Positions 27,496-35,995 of a DNA stretch of 64,000 nt are shown here, in pieces. The notes under the pieces are model-generated. The model searched no databases and was not told the origin of the DNA. It saw nothing but the letters and a program-made list of their open reading frames with translations. Both the position numbers and the translations under genes were made by a program. Numbering within the stretch: the stretch's first letter is position 1; the number at the start of each line of letters is the position of its first letter. Source of the DNA: Tenacibaculum finnmarkense (GTDB lineage: Bacteria > Bacteroidota > Bacteroidia > Flavobacteriales > Flavobacteriaceae); the NCBI RefSeq assembly GCF_900239185.1, contig NZ_OENA01000097.1:188540-252539 (forward strand). Reading direction: 5' to 3'.

Positions 27496-27577
27496 GCTAT
27501 TTCCCGCTTTCCGCACTCGCTCTTTTTTTGAAAAAAATCAAAAAAAGGAGCTCAAACAATTGCTTCAATCGGGGCTA
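27496..27577 (-). repeat. Dispersed palindromic element FR1, copy b
   Basis: Inverted relative to copy a. Left arm TAGCCCCGATTGAAGCAATT starts at 27577. The central hairpin on plus is CTTTTTTTGA (27522-27531) with TCAAAAAAAG (27538-27547), then an outer GCT/AGC pairing with one bulged base. The right arm ends GGGAAATAGC at 27496. Immediately downstream of the VF530-like gene. Confidence 0.9.
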
Positions 27578-27627
27578 GGGATTTCTACTTATTTATAGAA
27601 ATACGGTATTTTATAAGTATATTTATA

Positions 27628-27654
27628 CCTCACCAATTTTTAAAATCGGTGAGG
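27628..27654 (+). repeat. Hairpin in the priA leader, related to the terminator at 1240
   Basis: CCTCACCAATTTT followed by AAAATCGGTGAGG, one mismatch. The core is shared with the terminator hairpin at 1240-1266. No T run follows. It sits 64 bases before the priA ATG, and a GTG inside it should not be taken as the start. Confidence 0.55.
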
Positions 27655-27717
27655 TGTACGTTTTATATATATAATTGTATTTTTACGAATTCAACCGAAA
27701 AATTACTAGAATTCACT

Positions 27718-30159
27718 ATGTATTTCATCGACGTTATATTGCCTATATCATTAAAAAAAATGTTTACCTACGCTGTAAACGAAGCCGAATTTTCGTTCCT
27801 TAAAAAAGGAATGCGAGTGGCGGTTTCTTTCGGGAAAAGTAAAATTTATACGGCACTTGTTTTTAATATTCATCAAAATGCTCCTGAAGTATATAAAGCA
27901 AAAGATATTCATCAAATTTTAGATGAAACACCTATTGTACACGAATATCAATTAAAGCATTGGCAGTGGATTTCGAGCTATTATATGTGTTCGTTAGGCG
28001 ATGTTTATAGGGCGGCATTACCATCGGCTTTTATGTTAGAAAGTGAAACAATTATTTATAAAAATGACAGTTTTACAGATGAAACTATTTTAACTGATGA
28101 CGAATTTTTAATTTTTGAAGCCCTTCAAAATAGTTCTGAACTTACACTTAATCAAGTTGCTAAGATTATCGATAAAAAAACTTTTTTACCTATTATTGAT
28201 GGTTTAATTAACAAAGAAGTTGTTTTTATTAAAGAAGCAATTTATGAAACATACAAGCCTAAATTAGTAAAATATGTTCGTTTAAATGCTGCACATCAAT
28301 CGAATGAAGCACTTCAAGAATTGCTAGAAAATTTATCAAGAGCAAAAAAACAACGCGAAGCAGTGCTTGCTTATTTTCAATTAGCAGTATCTAAAAAACC
28401 CATAAAAGCAAAAGAATTAGAAGAGAAATCAGGCGCATCATCAGCAATATTAAAAGCCTTGGTTGATAAAGAAATTTTTGAGTTTTATCAAATTCAAACC
28501 GATAGAATTAATTTTGAAGGAGAAACCAATCAAATAAAAGAATTAAACGAGTTTCAACAGCAATCTTTTAATGAAATTAAAACATCTTTTGAAACTCAAA
28601 ATGTAACTTTATTACACGGGGTTACAGGTTCTGGAAAAACAGAAATTTATGTAAAACTGATAAAAGAAGTAATCGCAGAAGGCAAGCAAGTATTATTTTT
28701 ATTGCCAGAAATAGCGTTAACAACTCAAATAATTAGTCGATTAGAACGTTATTTTGGCGATTTTATATCCGTTTTTCATTCTAAATATTCCATGAACGAG
28801 CGAGTAGAAGTTTGGAATAACGTGTTGGAAAATAAACCAAAAGCACAGATAATTTTAGGCGCTCGTTCGGCTGGTTTTTTACCATTTTCAAATTTAGGAT
28901 TAATTGTAATTGATGAAGAGCATGAAACTTCTTACAAACAATTTGAACCATCACCACGCTATAATGCCCGCGATTCGGCAATTGTTTTAGGGCATTTACA
29001 CAGCGCAAAAGTGTTGTTAGGTTCTGCAACGCCATCGTTAGAAAGTTATTTTAATGCCAAGCAAAATAAATATGGTTTTGTTGAATTAACCCGTCGTTTT
29101 GGAAATATTCAACTGCCAAAAATCGAACTGATTGACATCAAAGAAAAGCAACGAAAAAAGCAAATGAAAGGGCATTTTTCCGATAGGTTATTAACCATGA
29201 TTACCGATGCTTTGGAGCAAAAAGAACAGGTTATCTTATTTCAAAATAGGCGTGGTTTTTCTCCCGTTGTTGAATGTAAAACCTGCGGTATTTCTCCAGA
29301 ATGTCCAAATTGTGATGTCAGTTTAACATTTCATAAATTTAGACGAGAATTAAAATGTCATTATTGCAGCTATCAACGAGCGATGCCTAATAATTGCGGG
29401 GCTTGTGGAAGTACAACCCTTGATACAAAAGGCTTTGGAACAGAGCAAATTGAGCTAGAACTAAAAACCTTATTTCCTGATTATAACATCGGAAGAATGG
29501 ATTTGGATACCACACGTGGAAAATACGGCTATCAAAAAATAATTGGTGCCTTTGAGGCGCAAGAAATTGATATTTTAGTAGGAACACAAATGTTATCGAA
29601 AGGCTTGGATTTTGAAAATGTATCGTTAGTGGGTATTTTAAGTGCCGATTCTATGTTAAATTTCCCTGATTTTAGAGCCCACGAACGTGCCTATCAATTA
29701 ATGGTTCAGGTGTCGGGTAGGGCAGGGCGTAGTAAAAAACAAGGAAATGTTGCGATACAAACTTACAACCCAAATCATCAAATATTACAGCAAGTTTCGA
29801 CCACTAATTACGCCGAAATGTACAAAGAACAATTGCAGGAGCGTTGGGATTTTAAGTATCCACCATATTATAAATTGATTAAAATTACGCTAAAACACAG
29901 GGATGCTGTTCGCGTGGAAATGGGGGTAAATTGGCTGGTAAAATCATTACAAAATGTGTTTGCGCAAAATGTTTTAGGACCAACAACGCCAGCGGTATCG
30001 CGTGTTCGAAATTTGTATATTAAAAATTTAGTAATTAAAATTCCGCCAAAACAATCGTTAGGAAAAACAAAAGAACAAATTATTAGGGTGAAAAATTCTT
30101 TTGAAAGTGTGAAGGATTTTAGGTCTATTCGTTTTATTATGGATGTGGATGCGTATTAA
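27718..30159 (+). CDS. priA: Primosomal protein N', replication restart helicase PriA
   Basis: 813 residues from the ATG at 27718 (MYFIDVILPISL, the normal family start). The N-terminal DNA-binding domain recognises fork 3' ends. Helicase Walker A GVTGSGKT is at about 301-308 and DEEH at about 399-402. The zinc-binding insert has eight cysteines in four CxxC pairs from about 520 to 563. Motif VI VSGRAGR follows. PriA reloads the replisome at stalled forks. Its 3' end overlaps the convergent SDR gene by 4 bases. Confidence 0.96.
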   Translation: MYFIDVILPISLKKMFTYAVNEAEFSFLKKGMRVAVSFGKSKIYTALVFNIHQNAPEVYKAKDIHQILDETPIVHEYQLKHWQWISSYYMCSLGDVYRAALPSAFMLESETIIYKNDSFTDETILTDDEFLIFEALQNSSELTLNQVAKIIDKKTFLPIIDGLINKEVVFIKEAIYETYKPKLVKYVRLNAAHQSNEALQELLENLSRAKKQREAVLAYFQLAVSKKPIKAKELEEKSGASSAILKALVDKEIFEFYQIQTDRINFEGETNQIKELNEFQQQSFNEIKTSFETQNVTLLHGVTGSGKTEIYVKLIKEVIAEGKQVLFLLPEIALTTQIISRLERYFGDFISVFHSKYSMNERVEVWNNVLENKPKAQIILGARSAGFLPFSNLGLIVIDEEHETSYKQFEPSPRYNARDSAIVLGHLHSAKVLLGSATPSLESYFNAKQNKYGFVELTRRFGNIQLPKIELIDIKEKQRKKQMKGHFSDRLLTMITDALEQKEQVILFQNRRGFSPVVECKTCGISPECPNCDVSLTFHKFRRELKCHYCSYQRAMPNNCGACGSTTLDTKGFGTEQIELELKTLFPDYNIGRMDLDTTRGKYGYQKIIGAFEAQEIDILVGTQMLSKGLDFENVSLVGILSADSMLNFPDFRAHERAYQLMVQVSGRAGRSKKQGNVAIQTYNPNHQILQQVSTTNYAEMYKEQLQERWDFKYPPYYKLIKITLKHRDAVRVEMGVNWLVKSLQNVFAQNVLGPTTPAVSRVRNLYIKNLVIKIPPKQSLGKTKEQIIRVKNSFESVKDFRSIRFIMDVDAY

Positions 30160-30917
30160 ATATTCCGAATATCAAAAATATCGCCACTATTTAACTGATT
30201 TTGAGTATCAATTTTATAAATAGTATCGGCAACAAAACTAGGCGTGTATAATTTATTTTGATTTTTTAAATCGATAAAACGCTGTACATTTTTAAAATCA
30301 GTTTCGTGGGTGTTTCTGATTTGTATTTGCATATCCGTAGCAACAACACCTGGGTAAATTGCTATACATTTTACGCCATTTTCTATTTCCGATTGTTCAG
30401 AAGCAATTGTTTCTGTTAGCATATCGATTGCTGCTTTTGATGTGCAATAAACACTCCAGCCTTCATAGGGTTTTTTGGCTGCGCCCGATGAAATATTGAT
30501 GATTTGTTTTTTACAGGATAATTTTTGTGTTTTCTTGATAAATAATCCTGATAAAGTAAGAGGCGTACTAATATTTAATTGAATAGATTTTGAAATATCA
30601 TTGGCTTCTAAGTTTTCTAAACTCGCTATTTTACCTAAGCGCCCAGCGTTATTAATTAAGGTAATTGAAGTGATTTTAGAAGTTGATTTTTGATGGATAA
30701 TTTTATCTAAAAGAGCCGTGAAAATAGTTTGAGTTGCAATACTATCCGCTAAATCAACTTTAATAGATTTACTATTTTGTGTGTTTTTTACTTCGGATTC
30801 GGATATTTCAGTTGAAGTTCTAGCTAATGAAAACACACTGTAATTTTCAGAAGCATATTTTTGAGCCAACGCCTTTCCAATTCCTTTACTTCCGCCTGTG
30901 ATTATGATGATATTCAT
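30156..30917 (-). CDS. Short-chain dehydrogenase/reductase
   Basis: 253 residues from MNIIIITGG; an in-frame Met 12 codons upstream would put a run of Phe/Leu before the Rossmann strand and is unlikely. Cofactor motif TGGSKGIGKA (8-17), NNAG (near 98), the Ser of INISSG, and the catalytic YxxxK as YCTSK are all present, so it is a complete classical SDR. The AR(T) after strand 2 suggests NADP. Sequence style recalls sepiapterin/benzil reductase-like SDRs; the substrate is not known. Downstream of mazG by 39 bases. Confidence 0.9.
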   Translation of the reverse strand: MNIIIITGGSKGIGKALAQKYASENYSVFSLARTSTEISESEVKNTQNSKSIKVDLADSIATQTIFTALLDKIIHQKSTSKITSITLINNAGRLGKIASLENLEANDISKSIQLNISTPLTLSGLFIKKTQKLSCKKQIINISSGAAKKPYEGWSVYCTSKAAIDMLTETIASEQSEIENGVKCIAIYPGVVATDMQIQIRNTHETDFKNVQRFIDLKNQNKLYTPSFVADTIYKIDTQNQLNSGDIFDIRNI

Positions 30918-30956
30918 GAAAAAAAATATAAGAAAGATGAAAAATACTAGCAAATT

Positions 30957-31736
30957 TTACTCAAAAAACTCCTTTGAATTTTCCCAAGAAATAGTCATTT
31001 CCTTTAAAGTCATATCAGAAATTTCTTTGTCTTGTTTTTTGGCTTGTTTTTCTAAATATTGAAAACGATTGATAAACTTTTTATTCGTTTTTTCTAAGGC
31101 ATTTTCAGGATTTACCTTTATAAGTTGTGCGTAATTTATCAGTGAAAATAACACATCGCCAAATTCTTTTTCGATACGTTCTTGATTATCAGCTTTTATT
31201 TCTTGGTTTAATTCCTGAATTTCTTCCTGAACTTTCTCCCAAGCTTGCTCAGGATTTTTCCATTTAAAACCAACGCCAGCAACTTTTTCTTGAATTCTAC
31301 TTGCTTTTACCAAAGCGGGTAAACTTTTAGGAACACCTTCTAAAACAGAAGTTTTACCTTCTTTTAGCTTTAGTTTTTCCCAGTTTCGTTTTACTTCTTC
31401 TTCATCTTTAACAACAACATCACTATAAATATGCGGATGACGATGAATTAATTTATCAGAAATTGAATTTGCAACATCGGCAATATCAAACGCCTTTTTT
31501 TCGCTTCCAATTTTAGCATAAAAGACGATGTGTAATAACACATCGCCTAATTCTTTTTTAACCTCTTCTAAATCATTGTCTAGAATGGCATCTGCTAACT
31601 CGTAAGTTTCTTCAATCGTTAAATGACGCAAACTCTCTAAAGTTTGTTTTTTATCCCACGGACACTTCTCACGAAGATCGTCCATAATGTCTAACAAACG
31701 GTTAAAAGCGTCTAATTGTTGCTTACGAGTATTCAT
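30957..31736 (-). CDS. mazG: Nucleoside triphosphate pyrophosphohydrolase MazG
   Basis: 259 residues with two MazG domains. The N-terminal one has CPWDKKQTLESLRHLTIEET, ELADAILDND and ELGDVLLHIVFYA; the C-terminal one has EFGDVLFSLINYAQL. The EExxE/ExxD metal ligands are visible in both. It hydrolyses (d)NTPs to monophosphates and cleans the nucleotide pool. It is 3 bases after the DUF5606 gene in the operon DUF5606-mazG-SDR. Confidence 0.95.
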   Translation of the reverse strand: MNTRKQQLDAFNRLLDIMDDLREKCPWDKKQTLESLRHLTIEETYELADAILDNDLEEVKKELGDVLLHIVFYAKIGSEKKAFDIADVANSISDKLIHRHPHIYSDVVVKDEEEVKRNWEKLKLKEGKTSVLEGVPKSLPALVKASRIQEKVAGVGFKWKNPEQAWEKVQEEIQELNQEIKADNQERIEKEFGDVLFSLINYAQLIKVNPENALEKTNKKFINRFQYLEKQAKKQDKEISDMTLKEMTISWENSKEFFE

Positions 31737-31739
31737 AAT

Positions 31740-32159
31740 TTATTTAGTTTCTTCTGGAGTTGCTACTTTTTGTAAGGTATTAAAATCGAAATTAGCTGCT
31801 GCTAAAGTATTATACCATTGAATTACCTTTTTAATGTTAGAAGCATACACACGTTCTTTGTCAAAACCTGGTAAAACTTCTTCAAAATAAGCCATTAAAG
31901 TATCGTTACTTTCTTTATGAGAAAGTGCTTCTTTACCTTCTTGTTTCTCAGCCATACTTTTAAGAATAACTGCTAAAGGCACTTCTTCTTCGTAAGTGTA
32001 AATTGCGATGTTTTCTAATAAACTTACATTGTGAGTTGCTGCAATAGGAAAACGTTTTCCATCAACAATTGAACGAACGATTACTCCTGTTTTTGTTTGA
32101 GAGATAATTTCAAATAATCCTGGTTTCCCAGTAACTGCTATAACTTTGTTAAATTCCAT
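31740..32159 (-). CDS. DUF5606 protein, conserved in Bacteroidota
   Basis: 139 residues, soluble, no signal peptide. MEFNKVIAVTGKPGLFEIISQ and GVIVRSIVDGKRFPI form a small beta domain; the C-terminal half is helical (LMAYFEEVLPGFDKERVYASNIKKVIQWYN, 30 residues around 93-122). I recognise it as the DUF5606 family; its function is unknown. The constant position between def and mazG suggests a housekeeping role tied to translation or nucleotide quality control, but that is inference. Confidence 0.8.
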   Translation of the reverse strand: MEFNKVIAVTGKPGLFEIISQTKTGVIVRSIVDGKRFPIAATHNVSLLENIAIYTYEEEVPLAVILKSMAEKQEGKEALSHKESNDTLMAYFEEVLPGFDKERVYASNIKKVIQWYNTLAAANFDFNTLQKVATPEETK

Positions 32160-32194
32160 ATTATGGTGTTTTTAGTGTATCTTTATATAAAAGA

Positions 32195-32782
32195 CTATTT
32201 TTTCTTGGCATTCGGAAAACGCATTCTGTAACCCGCGTCTACTTTTCCTTTAGAAATATTTTCTAATTTCTTTTTAATCAAGCGTTTTTTTAAGGTCGAT
32301 AATTTATCAGTAAATAAAACACCATCAATATGATCGTATTCATGCTGAAAAACACGTGCCGCTAAACCGCTTAAAACTTTGGTGTGTTTGTCAAAGTTTT
32401 CATCTTGATATTCAATAGTAATGGTTTCTTGACGAAAAACATCTTCACGAACATTCGGAATACTTAAACAACCTTCGTTAAAAGCCCATTCTTCGCCTTC
32501 TTCTTTGATTATTTTTGCATTTATAAATACATGATTAAAGTTTTCTAAGGCTTTTCGGTCTTCTTCGGATAAATCTTCATCATCAGCAAAAGGTGAGGCA
32601 TCGATTAAAAATAAACGAATATCTTTACCTATTTGTGGTGCTGCCAACCCGACACCTTGCGCATTGTACATTGTTTCTTTCATATTCGCAATTAATTTTT
32701 CTAACTGCGGATAGTCTTTATCGATTTCTGTTCCTACTTTACGTAATACGGGATCTCCGTAAGCAACAATGGGTAAAATCAT
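32195..32782 (-). CDS. def: Peptide deformylase
   Basis: 195 residues. All three motifs are intact: GVGLAAPQ at 43-50, EGCLS at 103-107 (metal ligand Cys105) and QHEYDH at 146-151 (His147 and His151 bind Fe/Zn, Glu148 catalytic). It removes the formyl group from nascent proteins. An insertion of acidic residues (about 65-80, ADDEDLSEEDRK) between motifs 1 and 2 is usual in Bacteroidota. It lies between ruvX and the DUF5606 gene, probably one operon. Confidence 0.97.
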   Translation of the reverse strand: MILPIVAYGDPVLRKVGTEIDKDYPQLEKLIANMKETMYNAQGVGLAAPQIGKDIRLFLIDASPFADDEDLSEEDRKALENFNHVFINAKIIKEEGEEWAFNEGCLSIPNVREDVFRQETITIEYQDENFDKHTKVLSGLAARVFQHEYDHIDGVLFTDKLSTLKKRLIKKKLENISKGKVDAGYRMRFPNAKKK

Positions 32783-32837
32783 GTGTTTTTAAATTTTTTA
32801 AGGGTACGAAAATACAAAGAATCGTTTATGTATAAAA

Positions 32838-33248
32838 TTATTTGTTGTATAAATACGACTGTAAGATGATAGTTGCGCTTATTTCATCGACTAAAGCCTT
32901 ATTTTGACGCTGTTTTTTGTTCAGACCGCTATCAATCATGGTTTGAAATGCCATTTTTGAGGTAAAACGCTCGTCTTCTCTTTTTATTGGAATGTTTGGT
33001 ATTGATTTTGCTAATTTTTCTAAAAAAGGAAGTATTAAGGCTTCACTTTGGCTGTCGGAATTATCCATTTGTTTTGGTTTTCCGATGATAAACAATTCTA
33101 CGTTTTCTTTTTTAATATAGTCTTTTAAAAAAGATATTAATTCTTTAGTATTAATAGTTGTTAATCCTGATGCAATAATTTGTAATTCATCAGTAACTGC
33201 AATTCCTGTTCTTTTTTTACCAAAATCGATGGCTAAAACTCGTCCCAA
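32838..33248 (-). CDS. ruvX: Holliday-junction resolvase-like pre-16S rRNA nuclease YqgF
   Basis: 136 residues. RNase H-like fold with LAIDFGKKRTGIAVTD (catalytic Asp near 7), FIIGKPKQMDN, and DERFTSKMA then LVDEISATIILQSYL with the C-terminal Asp. The family matures the 5' end of 16S rRNA; a recombination role is older annotation. It is 13 bases downstream of a glycosyltransferase gene and 55 upstream of def. Confidence 0.93.
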   Translation of the reverse strand: MGRVLAIDFGKKRTGIAVTDELQIIASGLTTINTKELISFLKDYIKKENVELFIIGKPKQMDNSDSQSEALILPFLEKLAKSIPNIPIKREDERFTSKMAFQTMIDSGLNKKQRQNKALVDEISATIILQSYLYNK

Positions 33249-33261
33249 ATGTTTTTATTTT

Positions 33262-33996
33262 TTAGTGTCTTTTAGAAAAAAACTTTTTAACTTTTCGAAA
33301 AAAAGACTTTATACGTAATTGTGTTTTATCTCTATTTAAATGAACTGTATCCTGAATATGGCGACTCCAACCTTCGTGTTCTATAGCACCTTTATTTAAA
33401 ATAGCACCTCTAAAGTTTAAAGAGTGAAAAATAACACTAGCTTCTCCTTCATGACCATTAGTATAAAATAACCCAACTTTTTTATAATCGGATAACCTAC
33501 GTAATCCAGGATTTAATGTAAAGCCATGCCAAACACGTAAATAGTTTGTAGCCATTAACTTATAATCTACTCCTGTTTTAGTTGAAAAAGTGGTTTTTTC
33601 AATAGGGTGTCCGTTTGTATCGCTCTGTTCTCTAAGCCAAACAGTCATTATGTTTTTATTCTCCTCTAAAATACTCAGAGATTCCTCTATAAAGTTCGAT
33701 CTTAAAAATTTCCAGTCATCCTCACAATGAAAAATATATTCAGTTTCTACATAAGAATAAGCTAAGTCAATACTACGCATTTGACCTAATTTAGGATTAT
33801 TTACAATTAATCTATATCCTTTTAGTTCTGGGAATTTATCTAAAACATTTCTTATACTATTTTCTTTTGGGCTATCTTCTATAAATATGTATTGTGCTAT
33901 TGGATATTGATTATTCTCTATAAAACTTTGTAAAGTTAATTCTAGTAAATCATGCCTATCACAACTTGTTAGTACAAAGGTTATTGGGTGATTCAT
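33262..33996 (-). CDS. Family 2 glycosyltransferase
   Basis: 244 residues. The GT-A start ITFVLTSCDRHDLLELTLQS and IFIEDSP are typical. EYIFHCEDDWKF holds the acidic metal/nucleotide motif. The C-terminus is basic (FFRKVKKFFSKRH), suggesting membrane association. It transfers a sugar from a nucleotide donor to an unknown acceptor. Transcribed toward ruvX and def, and separated from the other glycosyltransferases by dapD. Confidence 0.8.
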   Translation of the reverse strand: MNHPITFVLTSCDRHDLLELTLQSFIENNQYPIAQYIFIEDSPKENSIRNVLDKFPELKGYRLIVNNPKLGQMRSIDLAYSYVETEYIFHCEDDWKFLRSNFIEESLSILEENKNIMTVWLREQSDTNGHPIEKTTFSTKTGVDYKLMATNYLRVWHGFTLNPGLRRLSDYKKVGLFYTNGHEGEASVIFHSLNFRGAILNKGAIEHEGWSRHIQDTVHLNRDKTQLRIKSFFRKVKKFFSKRH

Positions 33997-34101
33997 TATG
34001 TTTTTTCACAAAAATAAAGTTTTAAACCTTTATAAATTGTACTTCTTTTGTTTTTTTAAATAATAAATAGTGTTAAAATTTTTAAATAGATATTAAATGC
34101 C

Positions 34102-34189
34102 TAGCCCCGATTGAAGCAATTGTTTGAGCTCTTTTTTGTTTTTTCTTTTAAAAAAATAAAAAAAGCGAGTGCGTAAAGCGGGAAATTGC
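34102..34189 (+). repeat. Dispersed palindromic element FR1, copy c
   Basis: Same orientation as copy a. Left arm TAGCCCCGATTGAAGCAATT, then a hairpin TTTTTTGTTTTTT with AAAAAAATAAAAAA, in which the central G faces T (a G-U pair in RNA). The right arm reads GCGAGTGCGTAAAGCGGGAA and ends ATTGC rather than ATAGC. It lies in the divergent space between the glycosyltransferase and dapD; with the promoter it accounts for the 327-base gap. Confidence 0.9.
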
Positions 34190-34292
34190 TTCTAATAATT
34201 TAGATAGTTTAAAAGAAAATGATGTAATTTTAACAAGAAAAAAACATCTGTTTAAAAAAATATATCTTCGCATACAATAGTTATAGAGGCTT

Positions 34293-34300
34293 TATATTTG
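34293..34300 (+). promoter_or_regulatory. Candidate -7 promoter element (TATATTTG) for dapD
   Basis: A perfect TANNTTTG 23 bases before the dapD ATG. No -33 TTTG at the expected spacing. Confidence 0.45.
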
Positions 34301-34323
34301 CATAAAATTTTAATTATTAAAAA

Positions 34324-35139
34324 ATGACAGCATTACAAGATATTATAGAAAAAGCGTGGAATAATCGTGATTTATTAAAAGAAGAAACAACTATTAACGC
34401 CATTAGAAAAGTGGTTGATTTATTAGATGCAGGAACTTTGCGTGTTGCTGAACCTACTGATAATGGTTGGCAAGTTAATGAATGGGTAAAAAAAGCCGTT
34501 GTGTTGTATTTCCCTATTCAGAAAATGGAAACTTTAGAAGCTGGTATTTTTGAATACCACGATAAAATTCCATTAAAGAAAAACTTTGCTGAAAAAGGAA
34601 TTAGAGTTGTGCCAAATGCGGTTGCACGTCATGGAGCGTATATTGCATCAGGAACAATTTTAATGCCTAGTTATGTAAATATTGGTGCCTATGTTGATCA
34701 AGGAACAATGGTTGATACTTGGGCTACAGTTGGTTCTTGTGCGCAAATCGGAAAGAATGTACATTTATCTGGTGGTGTAGGAATTGGTGGTGTTTTAGAG
34801 CCATTACAAGCTGCTCCTGTAATTATTGAAGATGGTGCTTTTATCGGTTCTCGTTGCATTGTTGTGGAAGGTGTTCGCATAGAAAAAGAAGCTGTTTTAG
34901 GGGCAAATGTTGTATTAACAATGAGTACTAAAATTATTGATGTTACGGGCGATATACCTGTGGAAACAAAAGGTGTTGTTCCTGCTCGTTCGGTAGTGAT
35001 TCCTGGTAGTTATACCAAAAAATTTGCTGCTGGTGAATTTCAAGTTCCTTGTGCTTTAATTATTGGGAAACGTAAAGAAAGTACCAATAAAAAAACATCG
35101 TTAAATGATGCTTTGAGAGAGTATGATGTTGCAGTTTAA
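34324..35139 (+). CDS. dapD: Tetrahydrodipicolinate N-succinyltransferase
   Basis: 271 residues, full length. The N-terminal helical domain is followed by a left-handed beta-helix of hexapeptide repeats (about 100-235). RVVPNAVARHGAYIASGTI, NIGAYVDQGTMVDTWATVG and HLSGGVGIGGVLEPL are diagnostic of DapD. It uses succinyl-CoA in the succinylase branch of lysine/diaminopimelate synthesis, supplying peptidoglycan. Monocistronic, with its own promoter and terminator. Confidence 0.97.
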   Translation: MTALQDIIEKAWNNRDLLKEETTINAIRKVVDLLDAGTLRVAEPTDNGWQVNEWVKKAVVLYFPIQKMETLEAGIFEYHDKIPLKKNFAEKGIRVVPNAVARHGAYIASGTILMPSYVNIGAYVDQGTMVDTWATVGSCAQIGKNVHLSGGVGIGGVLEPLQAAPVIIEDGAFIGSRCIVVEGVRIEKEAVLGANVVLTMSTKIIDVTGDIPVETKGVVPARSVVIPGSYTKKFAAGEFQVPCALIIGKRKESTNKKTSLNDALREYDVAV

Positions 35140-35162
35140 TATGTTTTAAGCTTTAATAAATA

Positions 35163-35194
35163 AAAAAAGGTGCGATTTAAATCGCACCTTTTTT
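35163..35194. terminator. Bidirectional intrinsic terminator
   Basis: Perfect palindrome AAAAAAGGTGCGATTT followed by AAATCGCACCTTTTTT, serving dapD (plus) and the glycosyltransferase ending at 35196 (minus). Confidence 0.92.
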
Positions 35195-35195
35195 A

Positions 35196-35948
35196 TTATA
35201 ATTTACTTTCTTCATATAGTTTTCTAAGTTTTGCGTATTTTATATAAGAAGAAAAAGCTTGTAACATAGAAAATGTAATTCCGTCTAAACCATGTAAAAT
35301 TCCTTTTTTAAGAATATAACAACGAATAAACGACCAAACTCCATGAGTGATAGGAGTGAAGAAGTGAACTTTTCTTCCTTGCTCAAAGTATTCTTCGGCT
35401 TGCCAAGTTGTATATAAATTATATTTACCTATAATTTGATGAAAGTCTTTCCAACCGTAATGTAATAGGTGTAAGTTTGTTTTTTTTAAATTTGTAGCCT
35501 GTATACTTTGATGTACTTTAGTTGTAGCAGGTTTTGCGGTTTGCTTATTAAAAAAACGACAAGTATATGAAGGATACCATCCTGCAAAATTAATAGGTTG
35601 TTTTTTTAAGAAATTTTTTCGTCTAAAGTTATAAGCATCATAAGGTTGTTTTAAATATTTCTGACTTTTTATAAACTGATAACTATCTTCATCTAAACGC
35701 TCATCAGCATCTAAATTTAAAATCCAATCATTTTTACAAAATTGTAGCCCGTGTACTCTTTGTAATCCATCACCTAAAAACTTTTGAGAATAGACTTTAG
35801 CTCCCATAGATTCGGCTATTTCAATAGTTTTATCGGTACTAAAAGAGTCAATAATAATTACTTCATTACACACTTTTTTTAAAGAAAGGATACAATCTTT
35901 AATATTCACCTCTTCATTAAAAGTAATTACTAAACCGCTTACATTCAT
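35196..35948 (-). CDS. Family 2 glycosyltransferase, WaaE/KdtX-like
   Basis: 250 residues. The GT-A core reads GLVITFNEEVNIKDCILSL, VIIIDSFSTDKTIEIA and NLDADERLD (DxD). The pattern resembles lipopolysaccharide core beta-1,4-glucosyltransferases of the WaaE type, with WYPSYTCRFF in the second half. It may decorate lipopolysaccharide or another surface glycan. It diverges from the GT32 gene, 47 bases apart. Confidence 0.8.
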   Translation of the reverse strand: MNVSGLVITFNEEVNIKDCILSLKKVCNEVIIIDSFSTDKTIEIAESMGAKVYSQKFLGDGLQRVHGLQFCKNDWILNLDADERLDEDSYQFIKSQKYLKQPYDAYNFRRKNFLKKQPINFAGWYPSYTCRFFNKQTAKPATTKVHQSIQATNLKKTNLHLLHYGWKDFHQIIGKYNLYTTWQAEEYFEQGRKVHFFTPITHGVWSFIRCYILKKGILHGLDGITFSMLQAFSSYIKYAKLRKLYEESKL

Positions 35949-35995
35949 TTTTAAATATTATTGTAGATTTGTAATGTCAAAAATACAATAATTAA

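Noticed and set aside
27649..27717. GTG start giving priA a 23-residue N-terminal extension
   Set aside because: The start lies inside a hairpin and the extra residues do not look like PriA; the family begins at the MYFIDVILP segment (27718).
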